Shown one piece after another: positions 52,342 through 64,000 of a stretch of 64,000 nucleotides of DNA (positions within the stretch are counted from its first letter, which is position 1; every line of letters starts with the position of its first letter). Where the stretch lies: the NCBI GenBank assembly GCA_025677815.1, contig JAIXMP010000022.1, positions 310,001 to 374,000 on the forward strand, written 5' to 3'. The notes under the pieces were generated by a model. The model was given only the letters and a program-made list of their open reading frames with translations, searched no databases and was not told the origin of the DNA. The stretch is from Phascolomyces articulosus. Its lineage: Eukaryota > Mucoromycota > Mucoromycetes > Mucorales > Lichtheimiaceae. Both the position numbers and the translations under genes were made by a program.

Positions 52342-55300
52342 ATGCGCACACTTACCAGTCGTCGCATTGCTTGGGTGTTACTCTCCCGTATATGCACTAT
52401 AATCTTTCCAGATTTTATATTAAAATATTTAATAGGATTAAATACCCCAGGTAATTTAATAATGGAATTAAGGATCACTCTATAAAAAACACCACACATA
52501 AAAAAAAACCTCTTTCTTCAAATAACAACACAAACCCCTCGACAACAATATATTTATACTAACATTCACATTAAACTTATGTAATTTAGCTGCCCGTCAA
52601 GCATGGCGTGAAAAAATAACAACATGTTTTTTATTCATTGCATTAGTTGGTCTATTTTTATTTTGGATCGAATATATCTCAACACTCTTTTGCGACGATG
52701 AAGACGTTGTGGCACAATTTGAAGTATTCAAAAACGATTCTAAATATATAGCAATCAACGGTCGAGCAGCAGAATGGGAAAAATATGCTGAGTCGTCACC
52801 TATTGCAGAAGAAGTTTCCCAATATAATGGACTCGACGTTTCACCCATGTTTCCGACCTTTCTAATGTTGGACCGAAGCGGAATGGACAATTATAAAAGC
52901 CCAACATTACAGCGATGCATTGTGGATGGCACGGACGACCTATCGGCCCAAGCAGATAAATGGTTGACGTATAAACTTGCAAACGATAGTGGATATCAAT
53001 ATAATGGCAACGTACTTACATGCCCCTACCCCAATAACACTACAGTTTCTGGTGCACCCTGTTACCCTTATGGCTATGATAGATTACCATACAAAGGAGG
53101 TGAGTATCTTTCTCACTCTTTCTATATATATGAGTGTATAGATGTATAGACAACCCCCTTGTTTGGGGGATTATTTACTTTAAACCCTCTCCACACATAA
53201 TCCCTAAAATGCACTTAAAATGATTTGGACAAGCAGCATATAATGATTCCTAATTATTTACATTTTTATAAACACAGACATCATATACAAAATGGATGAC
53301 ATCTCAAATTTTACAACACTTTCATCACCAGATACGCAAGGCAAAGCATACGTGGTATTAAATGGAATTGTACTCGATGTCACCGATTATTTGGAAACAG
53401 CAACCAATATTGTCGAAGTCTCAGCAGGAGTTTACTCCCGTGCATTTGCACTTGATCGTATGTTCTTGCCGCTCGATGTCACCACACTCCTTTTTATCAG
53501 TCTCGGCGAAGATATTAGCGATTATTTTAGAGATAACGTAACGAATCCTGAAATATATGAATCATGTCTTAATACGCTTTTCTTTAAAGGCAAGGTCGAA
53601 GATGCAAAACCAAGCGGATGCGAAAAGATTAATCCAGCATTGTGGGCAACGATGGGCGTTGGACTCTTATATTTCCTCCTCAAAATGCATTTGGCACATT
53701 TATGTCGGCTGCGGGTCATGCAGCGCTTTTTATTCTCATCCACAGAAGTTTCGTCTGCCATGAGAAACAATTGGCCCCACACGATTCTCATGGTCCCCTG
53801 TTATGCCGAACCAAGTAACATTATCAAACAAACATTGGAATCACTGGCACGATCACACTATGATGACTCTAAAAAACTTCTGTTATTTGTCTGCGATGGT
53901 ATAACAAAAAGTAAGCAAGATTCCAAGGAAACGCACGTATGTGTGTTGGAATTACTAGGATACAGCGGTACGGATGATCCTGTCTCACAACCTTACATTT
54001 CGCTTGGACAAAATCGAAAACGGATCAATTATGCAAAAGTATATTCAGGATACTATGAAACAGGACGTAACCGTGTACCCTATCTTGTGGTGGTGAAAGT
54101 AGGAGCGCCACGCGAAAGAGCATTGGCTGATTGTGCACCTGGCAATCGTGGTAAACGAGACTCTATGGTGATTATATTGGGTTTCTTGGAACGGTGCATG
54201 AATTTGGCTAGCAACAGAATGACACCACTCGAGTACGAACTTTTCAACCAATGCTACAGTGTGCTTGGGATTAATCCTCGCAATTTCAAGTATATGTTGG
54301 TCACGGATGCAGACACACAGGTTCAAGGCGATGTCGTACAAAAAATGGTTTCCCGATTAGAAAAAGATCGCAAGATGTTGGCGATAAGCGGCCATGCCCG
54401 ACCTGCCAATCCAGAGCAGAATATTACCACCATGCTCCAAATATTTCCATTGTATCAAACATTCTACTCGGGCCTTGCCTACGAAGCTTTTCTTGGCACA
54501 GTTATTTCAGTAAACGGTGGGTTTGTCATGTATAAGTTATGGACCGAAAACGTACCCGAAGAACCGAAATCGACCAAATCTTCCCGGTGGCAGACCTTTA
54601 AACGCATCAGCAGTACATCCACATCTCAACAAACGATACGATCACACAGCAAATGGCCCAAAGTTAGTGATGAAATCAATCCTTTCCAAGATGATAGCGA
54701 GATACAAAGTGTGACAACAGGAGAAGAATCGCGATTATCACTGGCACCCAATGCTGGTATCCGGCCTTGTTGCATCCACCCAACAGTGCTTCGCGGCTTT
54801 GCAGCACCACGGCCAGATACAATGCATATGCAAAATGTATTATTGTTAGGTGAAGAACAATACTTGGGTGCTGTCCTTTTACGATCTCATCCTCAACATA
54901 AACTTGGATTCGAACCAGAAGCTGTCGGCTATGTTACGTTACCAACCAATATTTTTGCTCTCCAAGCACTTCAATCGCGCAATTTGCGGTCAACTTTCCA
55001 CAACCAAATAGAAATGCACCGAATTGCATGGGATGTCGGTATTGGCTGTTGGATTATTTCAGTATCTAAACTTTTGGATATGATCTTTTCAGTACCCATC
55101 ATCATTTATCTGTACAGTGTATACATTCGATTTTTCAAGGATACAACGCATCTTGCCTATGAAATTATTGCTATCAGTTTTGCAAGTTTGGTTGTCTTGC
55201 ATATTGTGTACTTTATCGTTCGGCGCCAATTCAAATATGTTCTGTGGTTTATTTTCTATGGTTTATTTTCAGTACCGCTGTTTGCTATTTGGTTCCCACT

Positions 55301-56837
55301 TGTGGCTGTATGGTGCAGTGATTATTCTCAGCGATGGTATGATGTATGGCCAACAGGCAATGGACGTCGTGGTCGAACGCATGGCGTGGTAGACAATATT
55401 GAAGATGATTCATCACTCAATGATGACGGTTGTTCAGAACAAAAACAATTGTCCGACGAAGAACTGGTTCCACGTATGCGTCTCAATGAATTTGAGGTTG
55501 CTGAAGCAGAAAAAGCATATCAACGTGCCATGCAAGAGGCTGTTGCGCTTGATTCGAATTTTACTGGGTTTACAGGATTTGTTAGTGGTAGAGCAAGCAT
55601 CCACTCTGTTGATTCACGACAATCTGGCTCCTTCATAGATCAAACAATATCAACACCTCCAGTTGCTCAGCTTAGAAATAATGGCCACCACAGTACACGC
55701 GTTGGTAAGAGTACTACAAGTGGATTCAAACCAGTGGCATCTGTTGTCGATATGTATGGTACTGTCAGACGGCAACGAGATCCTTTCGAAGACCCATCAC
55801 CGACAACAAGTGTACGATCTGGTTCATTAGCAGACCCATTTGCATCTGCATTGGATAATCCATTTGATGATGGATATGCAGTCCCCAAACAAGGACAGAT
55901 GGCACCATCGACATATACAGAAGATATGCATCGAACACGTCGACAACATTCACATATTGGAAAACACAAACCAAGTCATTCTCAATCCTCTTATTTTACA
56001 TATTCATCCTTTAACACCACCAATGATGAATATCCACCGTATTATCCTGCTGGTACTTCTGCTATTGTGGATAGTGGTGGTTTTGTGAGCAACACAAGTT
56101 CAAGTGCACCTACACGATCTAGATCTTATTCTGCAGAATCGGTGATTCCAGCAGATCGCTGCTCCATCAATTCAACCATGTCGAATACACTCTCATTGGC
56201 AAGCTCGAATCTTAGCTTGGATCCAGAAGCTTCCTTGGAACGTTCTAGATACCCCACCCATCCAGGCGGATCCATGTCTGGCCATACTGTTCCAGAAGAA
56301 GAAGGTGAAGAAGGCCGAAAATCAGCTTTCCATAGTAGAGTTGGACTTAAAATCCCGGGTCATCCAGGAGGATTACGAGGCGTCGGTTATGGAAATACTA
56401 CCTCTGCTGCTGGCTCAGCTGCACCACCATCTAATTTCTCTAGCCGCATGCGATCTTCACGAAGGAGACGAATACCTGCAGAATCCTCGTTACATCATCG
56501 AGATACAAGTGACACAAGTCATCGAGCTACCGAATTAGCAACATTACCAAGGACGGTAACAACGACCAAAGATAATAATGGTGGAGGTGGTACGAGCAGC
56601 AGCAGCAGTAGTAGTAATAATAATTCAAGTAATGACTTACGTGGATCGATCGAACAAGAAATCCACTCTTACCTGGGAAGTGCAGATTTGGATTCAACTA
56701 CACGTGCTCAAGTAAAACAACATCTATACTCTGCATTTGGAGATAGGATAGAACGTGATGAAAACTTGCAAGAGTTCATCAACAAGAGTATTGAAGATAT
56801 TACTTTACAACTTTTAACACGCCCTTCCGCACCTTAA
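52342..56837 (+). CDS. Chitin-synthase-like protein (division 2), divergent active site
   Basis: Exons 52342-52450, 52590-53099 and 53278-56837 give 1392 aa. It opens with RRIAWVLLSRICTIIFPDF, TPAARQAWREKI and a membrane span. A cytochrome-b5-like segment follows (KAYVVLNGIVLDVTDYLE, without the heme HPGG), then the GT2 domain: VPCYAE, FVCDG, VKVG, PGNRGKRDS, and TDADT near residue 548. Family-invariant motifs are altered: CGETR is SGHARP, GEDR is GEEQ (about residue 731), and QRRRW is QSRNL (about residue 772). Membrane helices follow at about residues 790-890, then a disordered Ser-rich tail and a C-terminal DEK_C domain (about residues 1335-1388) as in other division 2 enzymes. Homology is clear, but chitin synthesis is doubtful. 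The start rests on an in-frame stop just upstream of the ATG. Confidence 0.88.
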
Positions 56838-57306
56838 TCAACTTTTTTGCCATCCATCAAAAATCCTACTGTTTCCGAACACGCACTCACACATCTTTAC
56901 ATTCACTCAACATACACATTATTATTATATACCTCTTTAACAATCCTTTTTTCTCTCCCAACTGTATTGTTCATCCTCTTTTTCTTCCCTTTATGTTTTT
57001 CTCTTTTTTTTTAATATTGTAAATAATATATTGATGAAATGAACTGTATGTACATTTTCCTTTTCTTTTCAAAAAAAAAGCAATTACTTTTCTTTGTTAT
57101 TATTTATGATGACGAAGGATAGAACATGCGATTTCAGATTATATATGCAGAAATCCATTTAGCAAAATGTTTGTGCGACCTATTTTTGTTTAGCATGTGA
57201 AATTGTTATGATGACATTCTCATATTAAAGAGGTATTCATTCTAAAAATATAACATTTACTCCTCTTTCTCTTGTCTAAAACTATAACTTTTACTAATAT
57301 ACTACC
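56838..57306. promoter_or_regulatory. Intergenic between two plus-strand genes
   Basis: About 470 bp holding the chitin-synthase-like 3' UTR, which is CT-rich (about 56880-57010), and the promoter of the patatin-like gene. No gene is seen. Confidence 0.5.
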
Positions 57307-60197
57307 ATGGACGAGATAAAAAAAATCGGCTATGATCCAATTCGTTACATTGCTGTTCCATTTTTATGCTTTGTTTATGGCGCCTTCACAGTCATTCAAA
57401 GCTATCTGCTACAACCACTTTCAGTACGTTGTAAATAACCCACAATGACAATGAACAATTGCATTGACATGTCATTTTATATTTTTTTAATAGATTCAAT
57501 GGAAATCAATAAATAAAAGTCACCCTTGTCATGGACTTGCTGATCAACTAAATGAAGCTGAAAGCTTTGGTGAATGGAAAGCTCGAGCAGAAGAACTAGA
57601 CGAGTATGTTGCTATGTTTCTTTTTTTTATTTTATTTTTTTTGTCACTCAGACCTTTGCAAGATTCCTAATACATATTTATCAATAATTCATTTTTACCA
57701 TTTTATAGAGTTCTTAGTAAGAATATTCTTTTTGTAATGCTAATACTAACAGAAAAGGACGTCAATGGGATAAGTAATAATAATCAAATGATCTTGTTTT
57801 TTCAATTAGAAAATGATGCATGGAGGGCCAAACCAAAATCTCGCATTTATGACTATAAACTGATTGCTGCTCGGTTGGATCATTTACGTAAAGCCAGAAA
57901 TGTAAACGATGTGGATAGTATGGTGTACATGCTTCGAAGTGGTTTATTACGAAACTTTGGTGGTATTTGTGATAAGAAACTTTTTTCACATTCTTATCTT
58001 GGGTAAATATTTATGGCAAATTCCAATTTTTGATCCATCGCATCCTCTCTTTCTCCTTATTTGTTTTCAAAATTTACATGTTCATTTATCCTATTTTGTA
58101 TATTGATCCATTTATGAATAATGCATTTATTATTAGTACCAAGAACCTGATTGAGGATTATATGGATGAAGTGATTGCTCATATTGAATATATTGAATCG
58201 ACTGATGCGTTGGATCAACAAACGAAATTAAAGTTCCTTAGTGATAGTCGTCAAAGCTTTGGTTGTTCTGCTTTGGTATTACAAGGAGGAACAGCTTTTG
58301 GTAAACACTTTTTTCATATACTCATCTCATTCTTTACCAAGCGTTATACTAATTGAAGAAGAGTAAAAAAAATTAGCATTGTATCATTTGGGTGTTCTTA
58401 AGGCACTACATGAACATGGATTATTACCTAGAATCATTAGTGGAACGGCTGTAGGTGCAATGATTGCTGCACTCATTTGTATCCATACTGATGAAGAGTT
58501 ACCAGTAAGCAATAAAGGTTTTTTTTTCTATATATTACTAAGGCTACCATAATATAAAATTACTACTTTTGGGAAATTTATATATTATATTAATCAGAGA
58601 ATCATTTATGAATTTTTTAGCATATTTTACAACCTGATGGCATCAACTTGTCTGCATTTGCAACAAAAAGTGATCGAGGGTAATACGAACAAAAAATTAA
58701 TTACTGTGATGATGACAAACAAACTAAGACGACAATTTTCTTTTTAGACATGTCAAACGCCGTATCACACGACTGCTTAAATATGGTATGACAAATTTAA
58801 CATTTTTTTCTCGTGATGATATATACATAATGATTGGAATGCACAAAATAAATAAAATGGTTTATTCATCACCATGAATAATCTTGTTTATTAGGTTATT
58901 TGATGGATATGAAAGTACTTCAGCAATGTGTTCGTGCTAACGTTGGTGATCTTACATTTGAGGTAAATTATAGCTGAGCATTGTAATCAACTTTAAATAT
59001 AAAGACGCTTATCAGCGATAACTAAATATTACTGTAAAGGAAGCATATGCTCGTTCTAAGCGAGTGCTCAATATTAGTGTATCTTCCAGTCGAAAAAACG
59101 AAGTACCACAACTCTTGAATTATCTTACAGCGCCCAATGTGGTAAGTGAAAGAAACCAGGAAGAAAAAACTATCCATTACATTTTCCTTTCTCTCACATT
59201 GTATATATTGACAATAAAAAAAACCAGCTTATTTGGAGTGCAGCGTGTTGTTCTACAGCATCCACTGGTCTTTTCGGTAGCTGCGATTTATTAGCAAAGG
59301 ATACCTCTGGGAATATTGTTAAATGGAGCCCCTCGGCTGTTAAGTGGAATCATTGGTCCGAAGCAACACAAAATGACAGGTATAGACATCTACTCAGCAC
59401 GAATATATATATAAGAATTGATGATTGTACAACGCACGATAGTTCTAATACTTTATTATCATTTATACCTTTTTAGCGAAGAACCGTTACATCGATTATC
59501 AGAACTCTTTAATGTGAATCATTTTATTGTCTCACAAGCGACCACATATGCCCTTCCGTTTATTGCAAAGGAAAATAGCTTACAGCAACACGAATCATTA
59601 TGGAATAAACTTGCGTATATTGTTGCATCTGAGATGAAACATCGACTCTATCAGGTAATATATATATATATATATATTGTTGTCTTCCTTTCCTCTATCC
59701 ATTTCATAGGTCTACCAAATAAAAAAAAATGGTTAATACGTATGCCAGCAAGAAATGTATAAGTAATGCCTTATTATGCATAGATTGATCAATTATACGC
59801 AATACCCAACATATTGAGACCGTTCATTGAAGAAAAAATCTCTGGAAATGTTACAATTGCTCCCAGAGTTGCAATATCGGTAAATTGGCAAAAAAAAAAT
59901 AGCAATGATGGATATGATAGGACATTACTAACGATTCTCGATTTAATTATGTAACATTGTAACTTTTATAAAATTAGGATTTCAATATTGTATTTTCAAA
60001 TCCCACGGCATCATCATTGGCATACTGGTAATATATTTTGCAGATTTAAAAAAAGAAAAGAACACTGAATACGGTTTTTTTTTGTTATTGTTATTATGAT
60101 GACATTATAGGATACGACATGGTGAACAATCCACATGGCCATTACTTTCTTTTATCCGTACACGATGCATGATTGAACTTGCTTTAGATAAAGGTAA

Positions 60198-60260
<63 letters not shown>

Positions 60261-60442
60261 GAGATTAAAATAGTGGCAACATATTCATGAATAGCATACA
60301 ATATGACAGGCTTTCACTAATGAGTTTTATATTTATTATAGCTGTGCTTCGATTAAAGGCAATGAATGTTGAAAGACCACCTGTGGTTGTAACACCTGGT
60401 AAACATATTGAACAGAAAAAACGAGCCCGCTCGATGCATTAG
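57307..60442 (+). CDS. Patatin-like lipase homologue (TGL3/4/5-SDP1 type), catalytic dyad missing
   Basis: Early exons are 57307-57423, 57494-57603, 57709-57716, 57810-58002, 58137-58300, 58377-58504, 58621-58679 and 58748-58785; more follow to 60442. The N-terminus has a membrane stretch (YIAVPFLCFVYGAF), then the family's TAG-lipase N-domain (SRIYDYKLIAARLDHL) and the patatin domain: SALVLQGGTAFALYHLGVL, GLLPRIISGTAVGAMIAALI, TASTGLFG, LSELFNVNHFIVSQ. Related enzymes hydrolyse triacylglycerol at lipid droplets with a Ser-Asp dyad. Here the nucleophile motif GxSxG reads GTAVG, so Ser is Ala. The DG motif before the LFNVNHFIVSQ block is absent (sequence NHWSEATQNDSEEPL). The protein is probably not a lipase; a regulatory or lipid-droplet scaffold role is a guess. 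It ends KKRARSMH. Confidence 0.87.
60198..60260 (+). repeat. (ATT)21 microsatellite
   Basis: An uninterrupted run of about 21 ATT units inside an intron of the patatin-like gene, directly after the donor at 60195. It is probably polymorphic among strains. Confidence 0.95.
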
Positions 60443-61880
60443 AACCGCAACATGACTCTGTCTGCATAACGCTTGATAGTATATTGCCATTGTTTATGGA
60501 TATCCGACCGCATTAAATCATCTATGCATATTATGGATATAAGATAACATATTGTTAGTACTGTAGCAAAAGAAAAACAAAGACGGGCGACAAAATAAAA
60601 TATAATTACCACTTTTTTATTACCTTTGGTTATTTTTGGTCCACCTCTATTATAATGTTGACAGAGATATTCCCAAGTTTCATGTGATACAATATGTAAA
60701 TCTGTCGATTCTGGTAAAAATGGATCAAAGCGAATCCTATTTGTTTCCTGTTGCTGTTGCTCATTATTACTACCACTATCTAAAAGATGGTGTTGGTTAT
60801 TCAAAGTCATGTTTTCATCCGTAGGTGGTAATATTCGCCATCCTTCAATAAATCGTTCCCATTCCCACATAAATTGTGCTGAAACAAAGCAAAATCCTTT
60901 TGGGTTCATGACAATACGTGCAGGTGTATCTTGCCATCGTATCCAGCGTTCATTTTGTCGCCTACTACGAAGTGTCAATAGCTGTTCTAGATAAGAACGA
61001 TCAAGGTATATTTTGTTGCTCCAATGGGTACTGATCAATGATGCATGATATTGTTCTGCAGGGTCTGAGCCTTTGCCTCCAAGCTAACAAATGATAATAA
61101 TATGGGTTTGATTTTTTTTTTTTTTTGCTTGTTAGTATTAGGTAACAAAAGATTTATCCTGGAACAACAAAAATTTTGCTTTATATATTACCCAGTCAAC
61201 ACAAGATTGACAAAATATTTCAGCAGTGCAAGGTTTGAAAAATAATGCATGTTTTGATTTTGTATGAATTCTGGAATGTCGATCGCAAACTATAAATATT
61301 TGTTATTAATAATATTATACGACATTACATCCATTGCATCCTATATTGAAAGCAAGCTTCTTCCTCCTTCCCCTTTTAATGGCGGTTTTTCCTTTTTTTT
61401 CTTTCTTCCGCGCATAAATTATAAAACAAAGAACGTACATAGTTTATGGCAATGCATACATAGAAACAATTTTTCAATTGTGATTGATCCAAATTGCTCC
61501 GGTGAACAACATGAAATATAGGGTAGCCACGTTTCAATACCACTCGTATTAATATTATGATTGAGTTGTAATAAAGGTAAATTCCATGTTGGTTGTTCAA
61601 CGAAATGTTCCTCGACATGAATATTGCTTAAATGATGACAAGGTCGTCTACCAAATTTCCGTACGGATGTCTGACGATATAAATCGTAATAACTTTGATT
61701 CGGATCATTAAAAGTTAAATGATAATCCGTATGACATAAACGTTTCCATAAAAAATCAAAATGTGTTAATTCATAAAAAGATCGACAACAGGATGAAAGT
61801 TCCACTATGCTTTTAGCGTCAAGGTATTCTGCAATGCAGGTTAAAATATCAAAATGTAAACAAGAAACAGACATATACAA
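60439..61880 (-). CDS. F-box protein with zinc-binding cysteines and C-terminal DUSP-like domain
   Basis: Exons 61880-61439, 61289-61192, 61083-60624 and 60521-60439 sum to 1083 nt, 360 aa. Residues 7-50 form an F-box (LHFDILTCIAEYLDAKSIVE, SCCRSFYELTHFDFLWKRLC), which normally binds Skp1 of an SCF ubiquitin ligase. The middle holds ordered cysteines and histidines (CMHCHKLFCDRH, then KPCTAEIFCQSC), suggesting a zinc-binding fold. The C-terminal part resembles a DUSP domain as found in ubiquitin-specific proteases: FMWEWERFIEGW, LHIVSHETWEYLCQHYNRGGPKI. No protease domain follows. A second ATG at 61874 is an equally good start. The stop codon overlaps the stop of the convergent patatin-like gene by two bases. 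Confidence 0.82.
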
Positions 61881-62203
61881 ATATTAAAAAGTTGTGAAGA
61901 AAAGGAGAGAGAGAAGGAGGGGAAGAGTACTTGATATGCAAATATACTATATAGTGGAAGACAATAGATGTGGAAAAAGAAAAGAAAAAATATACAAGAA
62001 GCAACAACCACCCATTCCTCTTTATATATATGAAATAAATAGGATTTCACCAATGGAATGTTGAAAACTAAGAGAGAAATATTTTTAACATGGCGATAAA
62101 GACACTAATCTTTTTTTTTAACATTTACCTCCAATAACTAGGGTGCTGGATTATTTTATTTTTTTGTTATATTTTTCTACTTTTTGTACATAATTATATA
62201 TAA
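61881..62203. promoter_or_regulatory. F-box gene promoter / DUF3020 gene 3' flank
   Basis: About 320 bp between two minus-strand genes. It is AT-rich with T-runs and a GA-rich stretch (61896-61930) just upstream of the F-box start. No gene is seen. Confidence 0.45.
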
Positions 62204-64000
62204 TTATTGTCTCCATCCAGCATTTAGCTGCATAAGAGTTAATACAGCATCCATGGGGAAATCAACATTATTATTGTTATTATTATTTTGTCCGTTTCCT
62301 TGTGTCTGTTGTTCTTCAGGCCTTTCACCCGATGACGATTCGCTATTTTCTCCTTCTCTTTGCGTGGTCAATGCGGAAGAATGAATTGTACTACTGAGAA
62401 GTGCTGCCAGTTTATCTTCTGGCCGTTCACCAGAAACTGAATTATCCTTGTTTTCTGTTGTCACTGTTGATGATGACGCATCTTCGGAAGATCCTAGCTG
62501 TTGATCTTGTTGTTGTGGATCTTGCTGGATCTGATCTGAAGGCTGTTGCTGCACCTCATTTCCATCGGAAGAATTCTCTGCTTCTGACTGTGGTTGTTGT
62601 TGTGTATCTTGCCGTTGTGAATCATCTTTTTTTACTTCTGTATTATCCTCAGTTCCACCAGTAATATTTGCACTATTAGTGCCCTCTGATTCTTCTTCCT
62701 GTTGTTGTTGCTGGTGTTGTTGTGTCTGTTGCTGTAATTGCTGCAAAAAATCAATTAATGGATTGGATAATTGTTCTTCATTGGCTCGCTCTGCATCTCC
62801 TTCTCCTTTCACACCTAGTAATCGTGCAGCTGAATTTCCTACTACAGACGATGATTGTGATAGCATACCCAAATGCTGACATAAAATCGCAAGATGATTC
62901 ATATCCGGTAATAATGGCTGTACAGGTGCATTGTTATTGAATTGTGCTATTCCTTGACCTTGGATTCCATTGACATTGGTTGCTACACTTGTTGCTGGAT
63001 TGGATGCATTGGAACCTGTCGTTGATGCTGTTGTACTTGAGGTCCCTGGGTCTGAAGAAACATTTAATCCTCCAATTGCTCCATCCATTGCATGCTTACG
63101 TCGTTCTTTCTCCTTGCGTTTTTGCTTTCGCTTCATAAATTCTTCCTCGACCCAGCGCCGTTTGTTTTCGGTATCCTCTTTACCAAATAACTTGTTCGCT
63201 CGTTTGTTGACACGGCAACGTAAATCATTATCTTTGTCTAGAAACATCGTCAATGTTAAGTAACACGGTGAAAATTTTATATGATATATGTAAATAAATT
63301 AAAAAAACACATACTTCGTTCTTCATTCAATGCACGCCATCTCTTTTTCCGTTCTCGATTATCTGCACGGACCTAATAAAATATTATATAAAACGTTAGT
63401 TTTTGTTTCTTTTTTTTTTATGCGCCAAAAAAAAATCCGGATATATCTTTCTCGATAGCAAATCTACTCATCCATCCCTTCTCTCTCCCAAAAAAAAATA
63501 TCGTCAAGTTTTCCCTTGCCCTCTCACAGTTCTATATCCCTGAGAACCTTGTCAAATAAGAAAAGAATAAAATCATTTTATCTCACCTTTTGATTGATTA
63601 GCTCTCGTTTGAGCATTTCTGCTGTAAGTTGTGAAACTGAGGGTATTGAGTTTCCATCATTCAGTACTACACCAGTCATGGGTTGTGGATCATTATTATT
63701 TCCATTAGCTGGTGCAGTATGAGACACAATGGGTGGTGAACTGGTATTGAGAGCAAACAAATGTTGTCCATTATTATGTGCGTCGTTACTCGCAATAGAG
63801 GTTGATGCAGTGGATGTGGTCGCTACCGTACTTGTACTAGTAACAGCAGATGTGGTTGCTGCCATAGCTGCTGCTGCTGCCTGAGCAAGTGCTTGTGCTT
63901 GTGCAGCAGTAACTTGCTGAAACTGTGCTGGTGTCATGTTGAGATTCGAAAGGTCATGGGTGGATATATTATTCGCGGCAGCAGTAGCTACTGCTACCGT
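62204..64000 (-). CDS. DUF3020-domain protein, probable transcription-related (5' end outside window)
   Basis: The gene runs off the right edge. Inside the window are a first part reaching 63587, an exon at about 63373-63315 and a last exon ending at 62204. The upstream part is rich in Ala, Thr and Gln, with an ALAQAAAAAMAA stretch. Then comes the conserved basic block ADNRERKKRWRALNEER, NKDNDLRCRVNKRANKLFG and VEEEFMKRKQKRKEKERRKH, which I recognise from the fungal DUF3020 family. The remainder is Gln/Ser/Asn-rich, low-complexity, with short predicted helices (NHLAILCQHLGML), ending VLTLMQLNAGWRQ. The basic block plus Gln-rich regions suggest a nuclear regulator; no direct evidence of function. 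Confidence 0.82.

Noticed and set aside
52056..52454. 132-codon plus-strand open frame
   Set aside because: It overlaps the first chitin-synthase-like exon in another frame. Only the other frame gives the conserved PDF-x-LK...RQAWREK sequence. This translation resembles nothing.
57737..58006. Independent 89-codon gene
   Set aside because: It is the read-through of a proposed intron into exon 4 of the patatin-like gene; the conserved part belongs to that gene.

Overview
This is nuclear DNA from a filamentous fungus, most likely an early-diverging one (Mucoromycota, probably Mucorales; genus not determinable by eye). The evidence is eukaryotic protein families, many short introns (about 50-150 bp, GT...AG), AT-rich intergenic DNA full of homopolymer runs, fungus-specific families (division 2 chitin synthase, alternative NADH dehydrogenase, DUF3020) and animal-like families kept by early fungi (ABTB1-like, SETD4-like). 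There are no operons, rRNA or CRISPR arrays, and I saw no tRNA.

Layout. 1-1896: no recognisable gene. 1897-4272 (+): ankyrin/BTB protein like ABTB1. 5106-12583 (+): Mediator subunit Med12, 15 exons, 1974 aa. 13244-13915 (-): small zinc-ribbon protein. 15024-16858 (-): RNase H2 subunit A, divergent from 17085-17842 (+), a mitochondrial membrane/coiled-coil protein. 18009-21534 (-): type II NADH dehydrogenase. 21535-25358: long gene-poor tract. 25359-28319 (-): SETD4-like lysine methyltransferase. 29934-32070 (-): secreted, GPI-type chitin-deacetylase-like protein with lost catalytic motifs. 32289-35962 (-): DED1/DDX3 RNA helicase with a GW/WG-rich N-terminus. 36242-36798 (-): 93-aa unknown protein. 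37197-43001 (-): TRAPP II subunit Trs120. 43620-50616 (-): Utp10/HEATR1, 2103 aa. 52342-56837 (+): divergent chitin-synthase-like protein. 57307-60442 (+): patatin-like lipase homologue without its catalytic dyad. 60439-61880 (-): F-box plus DUSP protein. 62204-64000 (-): DUF3020 protein, 5' end outside the window.

Most genes are housekeeping: transcription (Med12), ribosome biogenesis (Utp10), translation initiation (Ded1), trafficking (Trs120), genome maintenance (RNase H2A) and respiration (NDE). I see no gene cluster for one pathway.

The strongest unusual signals are: (1) a ladder of phase-2 exons, all able to be skipped without a frameshift, that builds a GW/WG-repeat tail on the DED1 helicase; and (2) three enzyme-family members (deacetylase, chitin synthase, patatin lipase) with key catalytic residues replaced, two of them cell-wall related. 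Exon boundaries were placed by eye from splice signals, reading phase and family similarity. In Med12, ABTB1-like, RNase H2A, Utp10, the deacetylase-like, the F-box/DUSP, the chitin-synthase-like and the small 93-aa genes the exon lengths sum to a multiple of three.
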